Source of the DNA: JB111 sp052093225
GTDB taxonomy: Bacteria; Actinomycetota; Actinomycetes; Actinomycetales; Actinomycetaceae
DNA length: 58,632 bases
NCBI GenBank assembly: GCA_052093225.1
Contig: JBQDDG010000022.1
Location: forward strand, 1-58,632
Direction of reading: 5' to 3'
Part shown: one piece after another, positions 8,168-16,311 of the stretch
Numbering within the stretch: position 1 is the stretch's first letter
How the letters are laid out: every line of letters begins with the position of its first letter
The notes under the pieces: model-generated
Database searches by the model: none
The model's input: the letters and a program-made list of their open reading frames with translations, nothing else
Told to the model about the DNA's origin: nothing
Program-made: the position numbers and the translations under genes

Positions 8168-8257
8168 CGTCGCCCACCTGACCGCAGCGGACGGCGGGCG
8201 TTCCTGCGGCGGTGGGGCCCGCCGTCGGGCGGGAGATGTCCCGTGGCCGCGCCGGAG

Positions 8258-9478
8258 TCAGGCCGCGCCGCGGGCGAGGCGCTCGTTCGCGCGGCGCGTG
8301 CCCTCGGTCAGGCTCTCGAGCTTCGCCCACGCGATCTGCGGGTGGACGCGCCCGCCGAGCCCGCAGTCCGTCGAGGCCCACACGCGCTCCGGGCCGACGA
8401 TGCGGGCGAACCGCTCGACGCGGTCGGCGACCAGCTCGGGGTGCTCGAGCACGTTGGTCGAGTGGGAGACGACGCCGGGCAGGATGATCTTGTCCTCCGG
8501 CAGCGTGACGTCCTCCCACACGCGCCACTCGTGCGCGTGACGGACGTTGGCGGCCTCGAACGAGTACGCCCGCGCATCCACCGTGAGCAGCGTGGAGACG
8601 ATGTCCTTCAGCTCGATGTCCGTCGAGTGCGGCCCGTGCCACGAGCCCCAGCACAGATGGAAGCGCACCCGGTCCGTCGGCAGCCCCTCGAGCGCCCGGT
8701 TGAGCGCGGCGACCCGGCGGGCGGTGAACTCGACGTAGTCCGTCACCGACGGCTCGGGGGTGATCTGGTCGAAGTTCTCGGCGATCGACGGGTCGTCGAT
8801 CTGCAGCCACAGGCCGGCGTCGAGGACGGCCTTGTACTCCTCGCGCAGCACGCGCCCCCAGGCGTCGAGGTAGTCCTCCTCGTTGCCGTAGTGGCGGTCC
8901 GTGATGCGCGTGGCCGAGCCGGGGGACAGGGCCGTGATGAAGCCCGACTCCGGGCCCTTGCCCTTGGCGGCCAGCGAGGTGACGAGGTGGTCGATGTCCG
9001 CGCGCAGGTCGGTGTGGCCCGTGTAGGTGAGGTCGCCGGTGACGACCGGGAACGGGCGCGGCTTGTCCCCGCCGCTGAAGATGCCGGACTCCGGGTCGGC
9101 GTAGGCGTCGGCGAAGATCGTGCGGTCGCGGCGGTGGAAGAAGCCCGTGAGCCGGGTGCGGCCCGGCTCGGAGAGGTGGGACTCGGTGGCCCACGAGGCG
9201 TCGTCGGGGTCGATCGTCAGCCCGCCGGTGCGGCCGAACGAGTAGGACCACCAGGCGCCGTAGTCGACGCCCTCGCTCATCAGCTTGCCGTACTCACCGT
9301 CGTTGACCTGGTCGAGCCCGATCTCGAGCTGGCGGGCCACCACGCCGTCGACCTCCGGGCCCAGCTCCGCCACGAGCTCCTCGGCGGAGATCTTCTCGTC
9401 CCGGCGGGCGGCGTTCGCCGCGACCAGTGAGTCGGTGCGGGGGAGCGAGCCGGCGTGGGTGGTACGGACCTCGGACAT
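8258..9478 (-). CDS. Cobalamin-independent methionine synthase (MetE C-terminal) family protein
   Basis: The 406-residue protein is a single TIM-barrel of the MetE C-terminal type, about half of full MetE. It starts MSEVRTTHAGSLPRTD with AGAGAGG upstream. The N-terminal HAGSLPR, DQVNDGEYGK, LQIDDPSIAE, HLCWGSWHGPH and the Zn-ligand-like Cys in VWASTDCGLGGR match the 'cobalamin-independent methionine synthase II' group (YxjG/YxjH-like). These single-domain proteins may methylate homocysteine or a related thiol from a donor other than folate polyglutamate; the true substrate is not known. It is divergent from the OleC-like gene. Confidence 0.85.
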   Translation of the reverse strand: MSEVRTTHAGSLPRTDSLVAANAARRDEKISAEELVAELGPEVDGVVARQLEIGLDQVNDGEYGKLMSEGVDYGAWWSYSFGRTGGLTIDPDDASWATESHLSEPGRTRLTGFFHRRDRTIFADAYADPESGIFSGGDKPRPFPVVTGDLTYTGHTDLRADIDHLVTSLAAKGKGPESGFITALSPGSATRITDRHYGNEEDYLDAWGRVLREEYKAVLDAGLWLQIDDPSIAENFDQITPEPSVTDYVEFTARRVAALNRALEGLPTDRVRFHLCWGSWHGPHSTDIELKDIVSTLLTVDARAYSFEAANVRHAHEWRVWEDVTLPEDKIILPGVVSHSTNVLEHPELVADRVERFARIVGPERVWASTDCGLGGRVHPQIAWAKLESLTEGTRRANERLARGAA

Positions 9479-9633
9479 GGTGACCTCTCTGGTGGGGGCG
9501 GTGGTGGGCCCGGCCGCCGCGCACGTGCCGCGAGCCGGGCCCGCGGGCCACGGTGCCACCGAGGGGGTGCCCGCGGCGGCGCACCTCGGCCCGGTTCCAC
9601 ATCCCGGGACGGACCCGGCGGCCCTGCGCGTCC

Positions 9634-9639
9634 TACGCT
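9634..9639 (+). promoter_or_regulatory. -10 element TACGCT for a leaderless transcript of the OleC-like gene
   Basis: TACGCT matches the actinobacterial -10 consensus TANNNT and is followed after exactly six bases by the GTG start at 9646, the spacing at which transcription would begin on the start codon. There is no ribosome site in the gap. Confidence 0.55.
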
Positions 9640-9645
9640 GGCCGC

Positions 9646-11448
9646 GTGAGCGTTGACGACGCAGGTCCCGTCCCCGGCTACCGGCCCCTGTGGCACCACA
9701 TGCGCGAGCGGCGTGGGGCCGACGCGGCGGCGCTGGTCCTCGACGACCCGGCGGGGCGTCGCCGGGTCACCTGGCGCGAGCTCGCCGACGACGTCGAGAT
9801 GCTCGCGCTCGGCCTGCGCGACGCGGGCGTCGAGCCCGGCCACCGGGTCGGCATCTCCGTCCCGCCCGGCGTCGAGCTGGCGCTCAGCGTGTTCGCCACC
9901 CTGCGGCTCGGTGCCGTGGCGGTGCTCGCGGACCCGAGGCTCGGCGCGCGGGGGCTCGACCGCGCGCTGCGCGGCGCCGGGCTCGACCACCTCCTCGGCA
10001 CCCCCGTCGCCGCCCGAGCCGCGCGGGTGCGCGGATGGACCGAGAACCGCTACCTCGTACGCACCCCCTACGAGCGGGCGATCAGCGCGAACGAGCGGCG
10101 CCTGCTCGGGCTGCGCGGCGTGTTCCTCGAGATCCTCGACCACGGGCGCGAGCTCGTCGCGGGCGGCGTCGCCCTGCCGGAGGAGCCCCACCCGGACGAC
10201 GACGCCCTGGTCGTCTTCCAGGCCGCCGGCTCCCTGCGCCCCTCCGGCGTCGTCTACACGCACCGCACCCTGGCGGCGATGTCCGGGGCGGCGACCGGCG
10301 TCGTCGACCTCGACCCCGACCACGGGGTCGTGGCCGGGTTCGCCCCGGTCGCGCTGCTCGCCCTCGCCGTCGGCGCACCCGCGGTGATCCCCGGCGGCGG
10401 GCGGCCCGAGCGCCTCACGGCCACCCGGCTCGCCCAGGCCGCGCAGCGGGTGCCCTCACCGGCGCTCGCCGTCAGCCCCGCCGGGCTGGCCTCCGTCGTC
10501 TCCTCCGGGCACCGGCTCGGCCCGGACGAGCGCGACGCCCTCGCGCGCATCCGCACCGTCGTCGTCACCGGGGCGCCCGTGACGGCGGCCGAGCTCTCGC
10601 GGGCCTCGACCCTGCTCGGCGACCCCGAGATGCACGCCCCCTACGGGATGGCCGGACTCGCCCCGCTCACCGACCTCACGCTGCCCGAGCTGCGCCGGGC
10701 CACGGCCTCGCGCGCCGACGGCGCGGGCGGCGGCACGTGCGTGGGCTCCCCGGTGCCCGGCGCCCGGGCCGCGATCGTCCCGCTTGACGCCGACGCCGAC
10801 GCCGACGCCGACGCTGCGGCCGGCGTCGCCGTCGACGCACCGGGGCGCAGCGGCCCCGCCGGTCGCGGACCCGCAGGTCGCGGCCCCGGCCGCGAGCCCG
10901 CGCCCGTGACCACGCCCGGCGTCACCGGCGAGGTGGTCGGCACCGCGCCCCACCTGCGCGACCGCCACCTGGTGCCGGCCGCCGAGCAGGCACGCTCCCA
11001 GATGCTCACCGGCTGGCACCGGACGGGCGACCTCGGCCACCTCGACGCCGAGGGACGGCTCTGGCTCGAGGGCCGGGTCGGCCACGAGATCACCACGCGC
11101 GCCGGCGTCGTCACCCCTGTGGCTCTGGAGATCGCCCTGCGCGCGCTCCCCGGGGTCGTCGCCGCGTGCGTCGTCGGCGTCGGCCGCCGCGGTGAGCAGG
11201 ACGTCGTCGCCGTGCTCCAGACCGACCCGCACCGCCACCGGGGCGCGCGCGCCCGGGCCGGCGCCGCCCCGCGTGGCCTCGCGGCCGCGGCGCGCTCCGC
11301 CGTCGCCGACCTGTGCCCGCCCGGCCTCACCGCGGTGCTGCGGATGCCGAAGATCCCCGTCGACGTCCGGTACGGCGCCCAGGTCCAGCGCGACGCCGTG
11401 GCCGCGAGGGCGAGGACCGTGCTCGCCCGAACTACCCTGGAGGCGTGA
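9646..11448 (+). CDS. OleC-like AMP-dependent synthetase/ligase with degenerate ATP-binding motif
   Basis: The 600-residue protein has the ANL-superfamily fold. The N-terminal part (GVEPGHRVGISVPPGVELAL, GAVAVLADPRLGARGLDRAL) resembles OleC, the beta-lactone synthetase of olefin biosynthesis, or an acyl-CoA/AMP ligase. The C-terminal motifs GWHRTGDLGHLD and IPVDVRYGAQ are clear, although the usual catalytic Lys region reads GAQVQR. The phosphate loop, normally SGTTGxPKG, reads QAAGSLRPSGVVYTHR and lacks the Gly-Thr-Thr and Lys, so ATP use is doubtful. A disordered Asp-Ala/Gly-Pro-Arg linker (about residues 380-420) precedes the last domain. Its stop overlaps the next gene's start by three bases. 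Confidence 0.75.
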   Translation: MSVDDAGPVPGYRPLWHHMRERRGADAAALVLDDPAGRRRVTWRELADDVEMLALGLRDAGVEPGHRVGISVPPGVELALSVFATLRLGAVAVLADPRLGARGLDRALRGAGLDHLLGTPVAARAARVRGWTENRYLVRTPYERAISANERRLLGLRGVFLEILDHGRELVAGGVALPEEPHPDDDALVVFQAAGSLRPSGVVYTHRTLAAMSGAATGVVDLDPDHGVVAGFAPVALLALAVGAPAVIPGGGRPERLTATRLAQAAQRVPSPALAVSPAGLASVVSSGHRLGPDERDALARIRTVVVTGAPVTAAELSRASTLLGDPEMHAPYGMAGLAPLTDLTLPELRRATASRADGAGGGTCVGSPVPGARAAIVPLDADADADADAAAGVAVDAPGRSGPAGRGPAGRGPGREPAPVTTPGVTGEVVGTAPHLRDRHLVPAAEQARSQMLTGWHRTGDLGHLDAEGRLWLEGRVGHEITTRAGVVTPVALEIALRALPGVVAACVVGVGRRGEQDVVAVLQTDPHRHRGARARAGAAPRGLAAAARSAVADLCPPGLTAVLRMPKIPVDVRYGAQVQRDAVAARARTVLARTTLEA

Positions 11449-11906
11449 CGAACGAGCCCACCCCCCGCGCGGACGACGGTCCCGTCGAGCCCGGGCCCGC
11501 CCCGGCGTCGACCCCGCCGAGGCCGCCGCGCTCGGCGCGCGTCCTCTTCCTCACCTCGATCCTCGCCCTCGAGGCCTTCGTCATGCTCTTCGCGACGCTC
11601 GTCGCGCACGGCCTGCGGGTGGGACCGCTCCCGTGGGTGTGGGCCATCGGGGGCACGGCCACGGTCCTGTGCCTGGTCGGGGCGGGACTCGTGCGGAAGT
11701 ACCCGCGGGAGATCGGCGTGCTCGGCTGGCTGATCCAGCTGGGCCTCGCCGCCACGGCGCTCGTCATGCCGCTGGCCCTCACGCTCGCGGTCGTCTTCGC
11801 GCTGCTGTGGCTCATCGGCCTGCGCACCGGCGGGGACATCGACGCCGAGCGGCAGGTCCGGTACGCCGCCGAGCTCGAGCACCACCGCGCGACGACGAGC
11901 CGGTAG
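11445..11906 (+). CDS. DUF4233 domain membrane protein
   Basis: The 153-residue protein has a Pro-rich cytoplasmic N-terminus and four hydrophobic helices (FLTSILALEAFVMLFATLVA; WVWAIGGTATVLCLVGAGLV; two after GWLIQLGLAATALVMPL). DUF4233 proteins typically sit between folC and ndk in actinobacteria; their function is unknown. Here the ndk side is kept, but an OleC-like gene takes the folC place. The GTG start overlaps the previous stop (GTGA). TACCCT lies six bases upstream, so an independent leaderless start is also possible. Confidence 0.85.
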   Translation: MTNEPTPRADDGPVEPGPAPASTPPRPPRSARVLFLTSILALEAFVMLFATLVAHGLRVGPLPWVWAIGGTATVLCLVGAGLVRKYPREIGVLGWLIQLGLAATALVMPLALTLAVVFALLWLIGLRTGGDIDAERQVRYAAELEHHRATTSR

Positions 11907-11944
11907 CGGGCCGGGGAGCGGGGCCGGGCGCCAGAGGCCGGAGG

Positions 11945-11974
11945 CCGCGGGCCGGGGGCCGGGGGCCGGGGGCC
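11945..11974 (+). repeat. Short GGCCGGG tandem array
   Basis: About four copies of a seven-base GGCCGGG-like unit lie between the DUF4233 stop and the ndk promoter. No coding or regulatory role is visible; it looks like a slippage-prone GC repeat. Confidence 0.6.
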
Positions 11975-12009
11975 GTGTGCAACGGGCCTGGTGGAGGGTG
12001 CCGCGCCAG

Positions 12010-12015
12010 TAGGCT
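12010..12015 (+). promoter_or_regulatory. -10 element TAGGCT for leaderless ndk
   Basis: TAGGCT is followed after six bases by the ndk ATG at 12022, leaving no room for a ribosome site; the transcript is probably leaderless. Confidence 0.6.
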
Positions 12016-12021
12016 GCGGGC

Positions 12022-12456
12022 ATGACCTCAGAGCTCCAGCGCACCCTCGTCCTCGTCAAGCCCGACGGCGTCGCCCGCCACCTCACCGGCGAGATCCTGC
12101 GCCGTATCGAGGCCAAGGGATACACGCTGGCCGAGCTGCGGATGGGGACCCCCGCGCGCGAGCTCCTCGAGCAGCACTACGCCGAGCACTCCGAGCGCCC
12201 CTTCTTCCCGGCGCTGGTCGAGTTCATGGGCTCCGGCCCGGTCGTCGCCGTCGTCGTCGAGGGGTACCGCGTGATCGAGGGGCTCCGGGCGCTCATCGGC
12301 GCGACCGACCCCACCGTGGCTGCCCCGGGCTCGGTGCGCGGCGACCTCGGTCGCGACGCCGGGGCCGCGGTCATCGAGAACCTCGTCCACGCCTCGGACT
12401 CCACCGAGAGCGCCGAGCGCGAGATCGCCCTCTGGTTCCCCGCCTCCGACGAGTGA
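12022..12456 (+). CDS. ndk: Nucleoside-diphosphate kinase
   Basis: The 144-residue protein is the usual length for Ndk, which transfers the gamma phosphate of ATP to NDPs through a phospho-histidine and balances nucleotide pools. It begins QRTLVLVKPDGVARHLTGEI (the KPDG signature), contains ATDPTVAAPGSVRGDLG, and has the active-site His in NLVHASDSTESAEREI. The C-terminal codons Asp-Glu-stop form part of a repeat unit that is copied three more times downstream. Confidence 0.97.
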   Translation: MTSELQRTLVLVKPDGVARHLTGEILRRIEAKGYTLAELRMGTPARELLEQHYAEHSERPFFPALVEFMGSGPVVAVVVEGYRVIEGLRALIGATDPTVAAPGSVRGDLGRDAGAAVIENLVHASDSTESAEREIALWFPASDE

Positions 12457-12566
12457 GGGGTGTTTCCCGACGAGTGAGGGGTGCTTTCCTCACGAGTGAG
12501 GGGCATCTTCCCCACGAGTGAGGGGCATTCTCCCGGCGAGCGGGACGACATTCCCCTCACTCGTCG
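12448..12566 (+). repeat. Four 21-22-bp direct repeats plus one inverted copy, starting inside the ndk stop
   Basis: The core ACGAGTGAGGGG occurs at 12449, 12470, 12492 and 12514, with spacing 21, 22 and 22 bp, followed by variable TTTCC/CATTCTCCC spacers. An inverted copy CCCCTCACTCGTCG lies at 12553-12566. The last direct copy and the inverted copy can form a long hairpin that could end ndk transcription before smc. The first copy contains the ndk stop codon. Confidence 0.9.
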
Positions 12567-12621
12567 AGGGCGGGGGAGCATGCAGGGGCGCGGGATCCCG
12601 CGGACCCGCCCCCGCCTGACC

Positions 12622-12627
12622 TAGGCT
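12622..12627 (+). promoter_or_regulatory. -10 element TAGGCT for leaderless smc
   Basis: The same TAGGCT hexamer as at ndk lies seven bases before the smc GTG at 12635. There is no ribosome site between them. Confidence 0.55.
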
Positions 12628-12634
12628 CGCGGGC

Positions 12635-15600
12635 GTGTATCTCAAGACGCTGACCATGCGGGGCTTCAAGTCCTTCGCGTCGGCGACGACCCTGCACCTC
12701 GAGCCGGGGATCACCTGCGTGGTCGGGCCGAACGGGTCGGGCAAGTCCAACGTGGTCGACGCGCTCAGCTGGGTGATGGGCGAGCAGGGCGCGAAGTCGC
12801 TGCGCGGCGGCTCCATGCAGGACGTGATCTTCGCCGGCACCACCGGGCGCGCGCCCCTCGGCCGCGCCGAGGTCTCACTGACGATCGACAACACCGACGG
12901 CGTGCTCCCCATCGAGTACACCGAGGTGACGATCACCCGCACGCTCTTCCGCTCCGGCGGCTCGGAGTACCAGATCAACGGCGAGTCCTGCCGCCTGCTC
13001 GACATCCAGGAGCTCCTGTCCGACACGGGCATGGGCAAGGAGATGCACGTCATCGTCGGGCAGGGTCGGCTCGACTCGGTCCTGCAGGCCACCGCCGAGG
13101 ACCGGCGCGGGTTCATCGAGGAGGCGGCCGGCGTCCTCAAGCACCGGCGTCGCAAGGAGAAGGCGCTGCGCAAGCTCGAGGCCACCGCCGCGAACCTCGC
13201 CCGCCTCCAGGACCTCACCGCCGAGATCCGCCGCCAGCTCGGCCCGCTCGCCCGCCAGGCCGACGTGGCCCGCCGCGCCCAGGTGGTCCAGACCGACCTG
13301 CGTGACGCCCGCGCCCGACTTCTGGCCGACGACCTGGCCCAGCTCCGCGCCGCCGCCGACTCCGCCACCACGGACACCGCGGCGCTCACCGCGCGGCTCG
13401 CCGAGGTCGAGGGTGAGCAGGACGTCGCCCGGCGCTCGCTGGCCTCGCTCGAGCAGGCCGCCGCCGAGGCCGCGCCCCGCCTCGGCGCCGCCACCGACAC
13501 CTGGTACCGGCTCTCCGGCGCCCGCGAACGCCTCCGGGCCCTCGCCGAGGTGGCCACCGAGCGTGCGCGCCTCCTCGGCGGGACCGGTGAGGAGGCGGAC
13601 GACGACCCGCAGCCCGCGCAGTCCGCCGAGCGCCGCGAGGACAGCCGCGACCCCGACGTGCTGCAGGCCCGCGCCGAGCAGGCCCGGGCCGCCGAGGCCG
13701 AGCTCGGCGTCGAGCTCGACTCCGCGCGCGAGACCCTCGCCGCCGCGGAGGAGCGCCGCACGGACGCGGAGACCGCCGAGCGGGCCGCCGAGCACGCCCT
13801 CGCCGCCGTCCACCGCGCCGTCGCCGACCGCCGCGAGGGCCTCGCCCGGCTCACGGGACAGGTGGGGGAGCGCCGCTCCCGGCTCGAGGCCGCCCAGAAC
13901 GAGCTCGACCGGATCCACGACGCCGAGGCCGCCGCGCGCACCCGCGCCGAGGAGGCCCAGCGCGAGTTCGACACGCTCGAGCGGGACGTCGCCGGCGCGG
14001 AGGACGGCGAGGAGGACCTCGACGACGCCTACGAGAAGGCCGAGGAGCGGCTCTCCGCGGCCGAGGCGCGGGCGGAGGAGCTCGCCGAGGAGCTGCGCAC
14101 CGCCGAGGCCGAGCGCTCCTCCGCGCGCTCCCGTGCCGACGCGCTCGCCCTCGGGCTCGCCGCCTCCGACGCCGCCCCCACCGGCGAGGTCGAGGGGCTG
14201 CTCGGCCCGCTGCCGGAGCACCTCGAGGTGGCCGGCGAGTGGGCCGACGCCGTGGCCGCGGCCCTCGGTCCGCTCGCCGCCGCGCACGTGGTCGCCTCCC
14301 TCGACGCGGGCATCACCGCCCTGCGCGCCGCCCGCGAGCAGGACGCGGGCAAGCTGCGCCTCGTCGTCGCCGCGGACCCCGGTGCGCAGGGGCCCGGCGC
14401 GGCCGGGGACCTCCCGGACGGCGTGGTCGCCGCCTCCGACGTCGTCACGGCCCGCACGGACGTGGCCGTCACGCTCGCCCGGCTCCTCGAGCGGGTCGTC
14501 CTCGCCGAGGACCTCACGGCCGCGCGCGCCGCCGTCGCGGCCCGGCCCGAGCTCACGGCGGTGACCAAGGAGGGCGACGTCGTCGGGGCCGCCGCGGTCT
14601 CCGGCGGCAGCGGCGAGGAGTCCTCCGTCCTCAGCCTCCACGCCGCCCACGAGCAGGCGCTCGCCGACGTCGAGGCCGCCACCGCCCGCGCCGAGTCCAC
14701 CCGGTTCGCGCTCGGCCCCGCGGGAGAGGAGGCCGAGGCGGCCCGCACGCAGCTCTCCGCCGCGCTCGACGCCCTGCACGCCTCCGACGCCGAGCTCTCC
14801 GCCGTCACCGAGCGGCTCGGGCGCCTGCGGCAGACCATCCGGGACTCCGCGGCCGAGGTCGAGCGCTCCGGCCCCGCCCGCGAGCAGGCCGAGACCGCGC
14901 TCGCCGAGCATCGCGAGGTCCTCGCCGAGCTGGTCGAGCGGCTCGAGCTCGCCGGGCGCGAGCCCGAGGAGGCCGAGGCCGACCTCGCGCGTGCCACCGA
15001 GGAGCGCGACGCCGCCACCGCCGCCGCGCGGGAGATGCGCGCCGCCGAGACGGACACGCGCCTGTCCGTGCGCACCGTCGAGGAGCGGGTCTCGGCGCTC
15101 GCCGGACGGGCCGCCTCGCTCGAGGCCGCCGCCCGCACCGAGAGGGCCGCCCGGGCGGCCGCCGCGGACCGGGCCGCGCGACGCCGTCGGCAGGCCGCCG
15201 TCGCCAGCGAGGTCGTCACCCGCGCCGAGGAGGGCATCGCCGCCGCCGACCGCGCCGTGGGGGAGGCCGCCGCCCGGCGGACCGAGGCCGAGGCCGAGCG
15301 GGCCGACCGCGAGGAGGCGACGACCGCCGTCCGGGGCCGCCTCGCCGACCTCGACAAGACCCTGTTGCAGCTGCGCGACGCCGCCCACCGCGAGGAGCTT
15401 GCTCGCACCGAGCACACGATGCGCGTCACCCAGGCCGAGGAGCGCTCGGTCACCGAGCTCGGCATCGACCCGGACGTGCTGGTCGACGAGTACGGGCCGC
15501 ACGTGCTGGTCCCCTCGTCCGCACCGGTGGCCGACGGCGAGGAGCCGCCCGAGCCCACGCCGTACGTGCGCGAGGAGCAGGTCAAGCGGCTCGCGCGCGC

Positions 15601-16228
15601 CGAGAAGGACCTGGCGCGGCTCGGCAAGGTCAACCCGCTCGCGCTCGAGGAGCACGCCGCCCTCGAGGAGCGCCACCAGTTCCTCACCGAGCAGCTCGCC
15701 GACCTCACGCGCTCGCGCGAGGACCTGCTACAGATCGTCCATGACATCGATGCCCGGGTGGAGGAGGTCTTCACCGCCGCCTTCCACGACACCGCGGCCC
15801 AGTTCGAGCGCGTCTTCCCGCGGCTCTTCCCGGGCGGCGAGGGCAGGCTGGTCCTCACCGACGAGAGCGACATGCTCACCACCGGCATCGAGATCGAGGC
15901 CCGGCCGGCCGGCAAGAAGGTCAAGCGTCTCTCGCTGCTGTCCGGCGGCGAGCGCTCGCTCACGGCGGTCGCGCTGCTGGTGGCCATCTTCACGGCGCGG
16001 CCGAGCCCGTTCTACGTGATGGACGAGGTCGAGGCCGCCCTCGACGACGTCAACCTGGGCCGGCTCATCGACATCTTCGCCGAGCTGCGCCAGTCCTCCC
16101 AGCTCATCGTCATCACTCACCAGAAGCGGACGATGGAGGTCGCGGACGCGCTGTACGGCGTGACGATGCGCGGCGGGCTGTCCACGGTGATCTCGCAGCG
16201 CATCGAACGCCGCGACGCCTCGGCGTAG
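12635..16228 (+). CDS. smc: Chromosome segregation protein SMC
   Basis: The 1197-residue protein has full SMC architecture: N-terminal Walker A GPNGSGKSNVVDALSWVMG (about residues 32-50), a long coiled coil rich in Glu/Ala/Arg, a hinge around residues 490-660, a second coil, and the C-terminal head with signature LSGGERSLTAVALL (about 1100) and Walker B YVMDEVEAALDD (about 1128). With ScpA/B partners it forms the ATP-driven loop-extruding complex that compacts and separates the chromosome. Extreme Ala/Glu/Arg bias in the coils gives very long open frames on the opposite strand that are not genes. It is followed after 83 bases by ftsY, a common actinobacterial neighbour. Confidence 0.98.
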   Translation: MYLKTLTMRGFKSFASATTLHLEPGITCVVGPNGSGKSNVVDALSWVMGEQGAKSLRGGSMQDVIFAGTTGRAPLGRAEVSLTIDNTDGVLPIEYTEVTITRTLFRSGGSEYQINGESCRLLDIQELLSDTGMGKEMHVIVGQGRLDSVLQATAEDRRGFIEEAAGVLKHRRRKEKALRKLEATAANLARLQDLTAEIRRQLGPLARQADVARRAQVVQTDLRDARARLLADDLAQLRAAADSATTDTAALTARLAEVEGEQDVARRSLASLEQAAAEAAPRLGAATDTWYRLSGARERLRALAEVATERARLLGGTGEEADDDPQPAQSAERREDSRDPDVLQARAEQARAAEAELGVELDSARETLAAAEERRTDAETAERAAEHALAAVHRAVADRREGLARLTGQVGERRSRLEAAQNELDRIHDAEAAARTRAEEAQREFDTLERDVAGAEDGEEDLDDAYEKAEERLSAAEARAEELAEELRTAEAERSSARSRADALALGLAASDAAPTGEVEGLLGPLPEHLEVAGEWADAVAAALGPLAAAHVVASLDAGITALRAAREQDAGKLRLVVAADPGAQGPGAAGDLPDGVVAASDVVTARTDVAVTLARLLERVVLAEDLTAARAAVAARPELTAVTKEGDVVGAAAVSGGSGEESSVLSLHAAHEQALADVEAATARAESTRFALGPAGEEAEAARTQLSAALDALHASDAELSAVTERLGRLRQTIRDSAAEVERSGPAREQAETALAEHREVLAELVERLELAGREPEEAEADLARATEERDAATAAAREMRAAETDTRLSVRTVEERVSALAGRAASLEAAARTERAARAAAADRAARRRRQAAVASEVVTRAEEGIAAADRAVGEAAARRTEAEAERADREEATTAVRGRLADLDKTLLQLRDAAHREELARTEHTMRVTQAEERSVTELGIDPDVLVDEYGPHVLVPSSAPVADGEEPPEPTPYVREEQVKRLARAEKDLARLGKVNPLALEEHAALEERHQFLTEQLADLTRSREDLLQIVHDIDARVEEVFTAAFHDTAAQFERVFPRLFPGGEGRLVLTDESDMLTTGIEIEARPAGKKVKRLSLLSGGERSLTAVALLVAIFTARPSPFYVMDEVEAALDDVNLGRLIDIFAELRQSSQLIVITHQKRTMEVADALYGVTMRGGLSTVISQRIERRDASA

Positions 16229-16311
16229 CCGCGCACGCCGGGCCGGCAGCGGCCGCGCCCCCACCCTCGGACGCGCCGACGAGGCGTCCGTGACCCTGCC
16301 ACACTGGTCCC

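Noticed and set aside
9479..9645. Possible SAM- or cobalamin-type riboswitch before the MetE-like gene
   Set aside because: The 167 bases on the minus strand contain a weak CCGAGG/CCTCGG stem but none of the conserved SAM-IV, SAM-II or B12-box sequences that I can recognise.
12875..15993. Very long open frames antisense to smc (over 900 and 650 codons)
   Set aside because: They arise from the GC-biased codon use of the Glu/Ala/Arg-rich coiled coils. Their translations are Gly/Arg/Ser-rich without any known fold, and smc itself is unambiguous.
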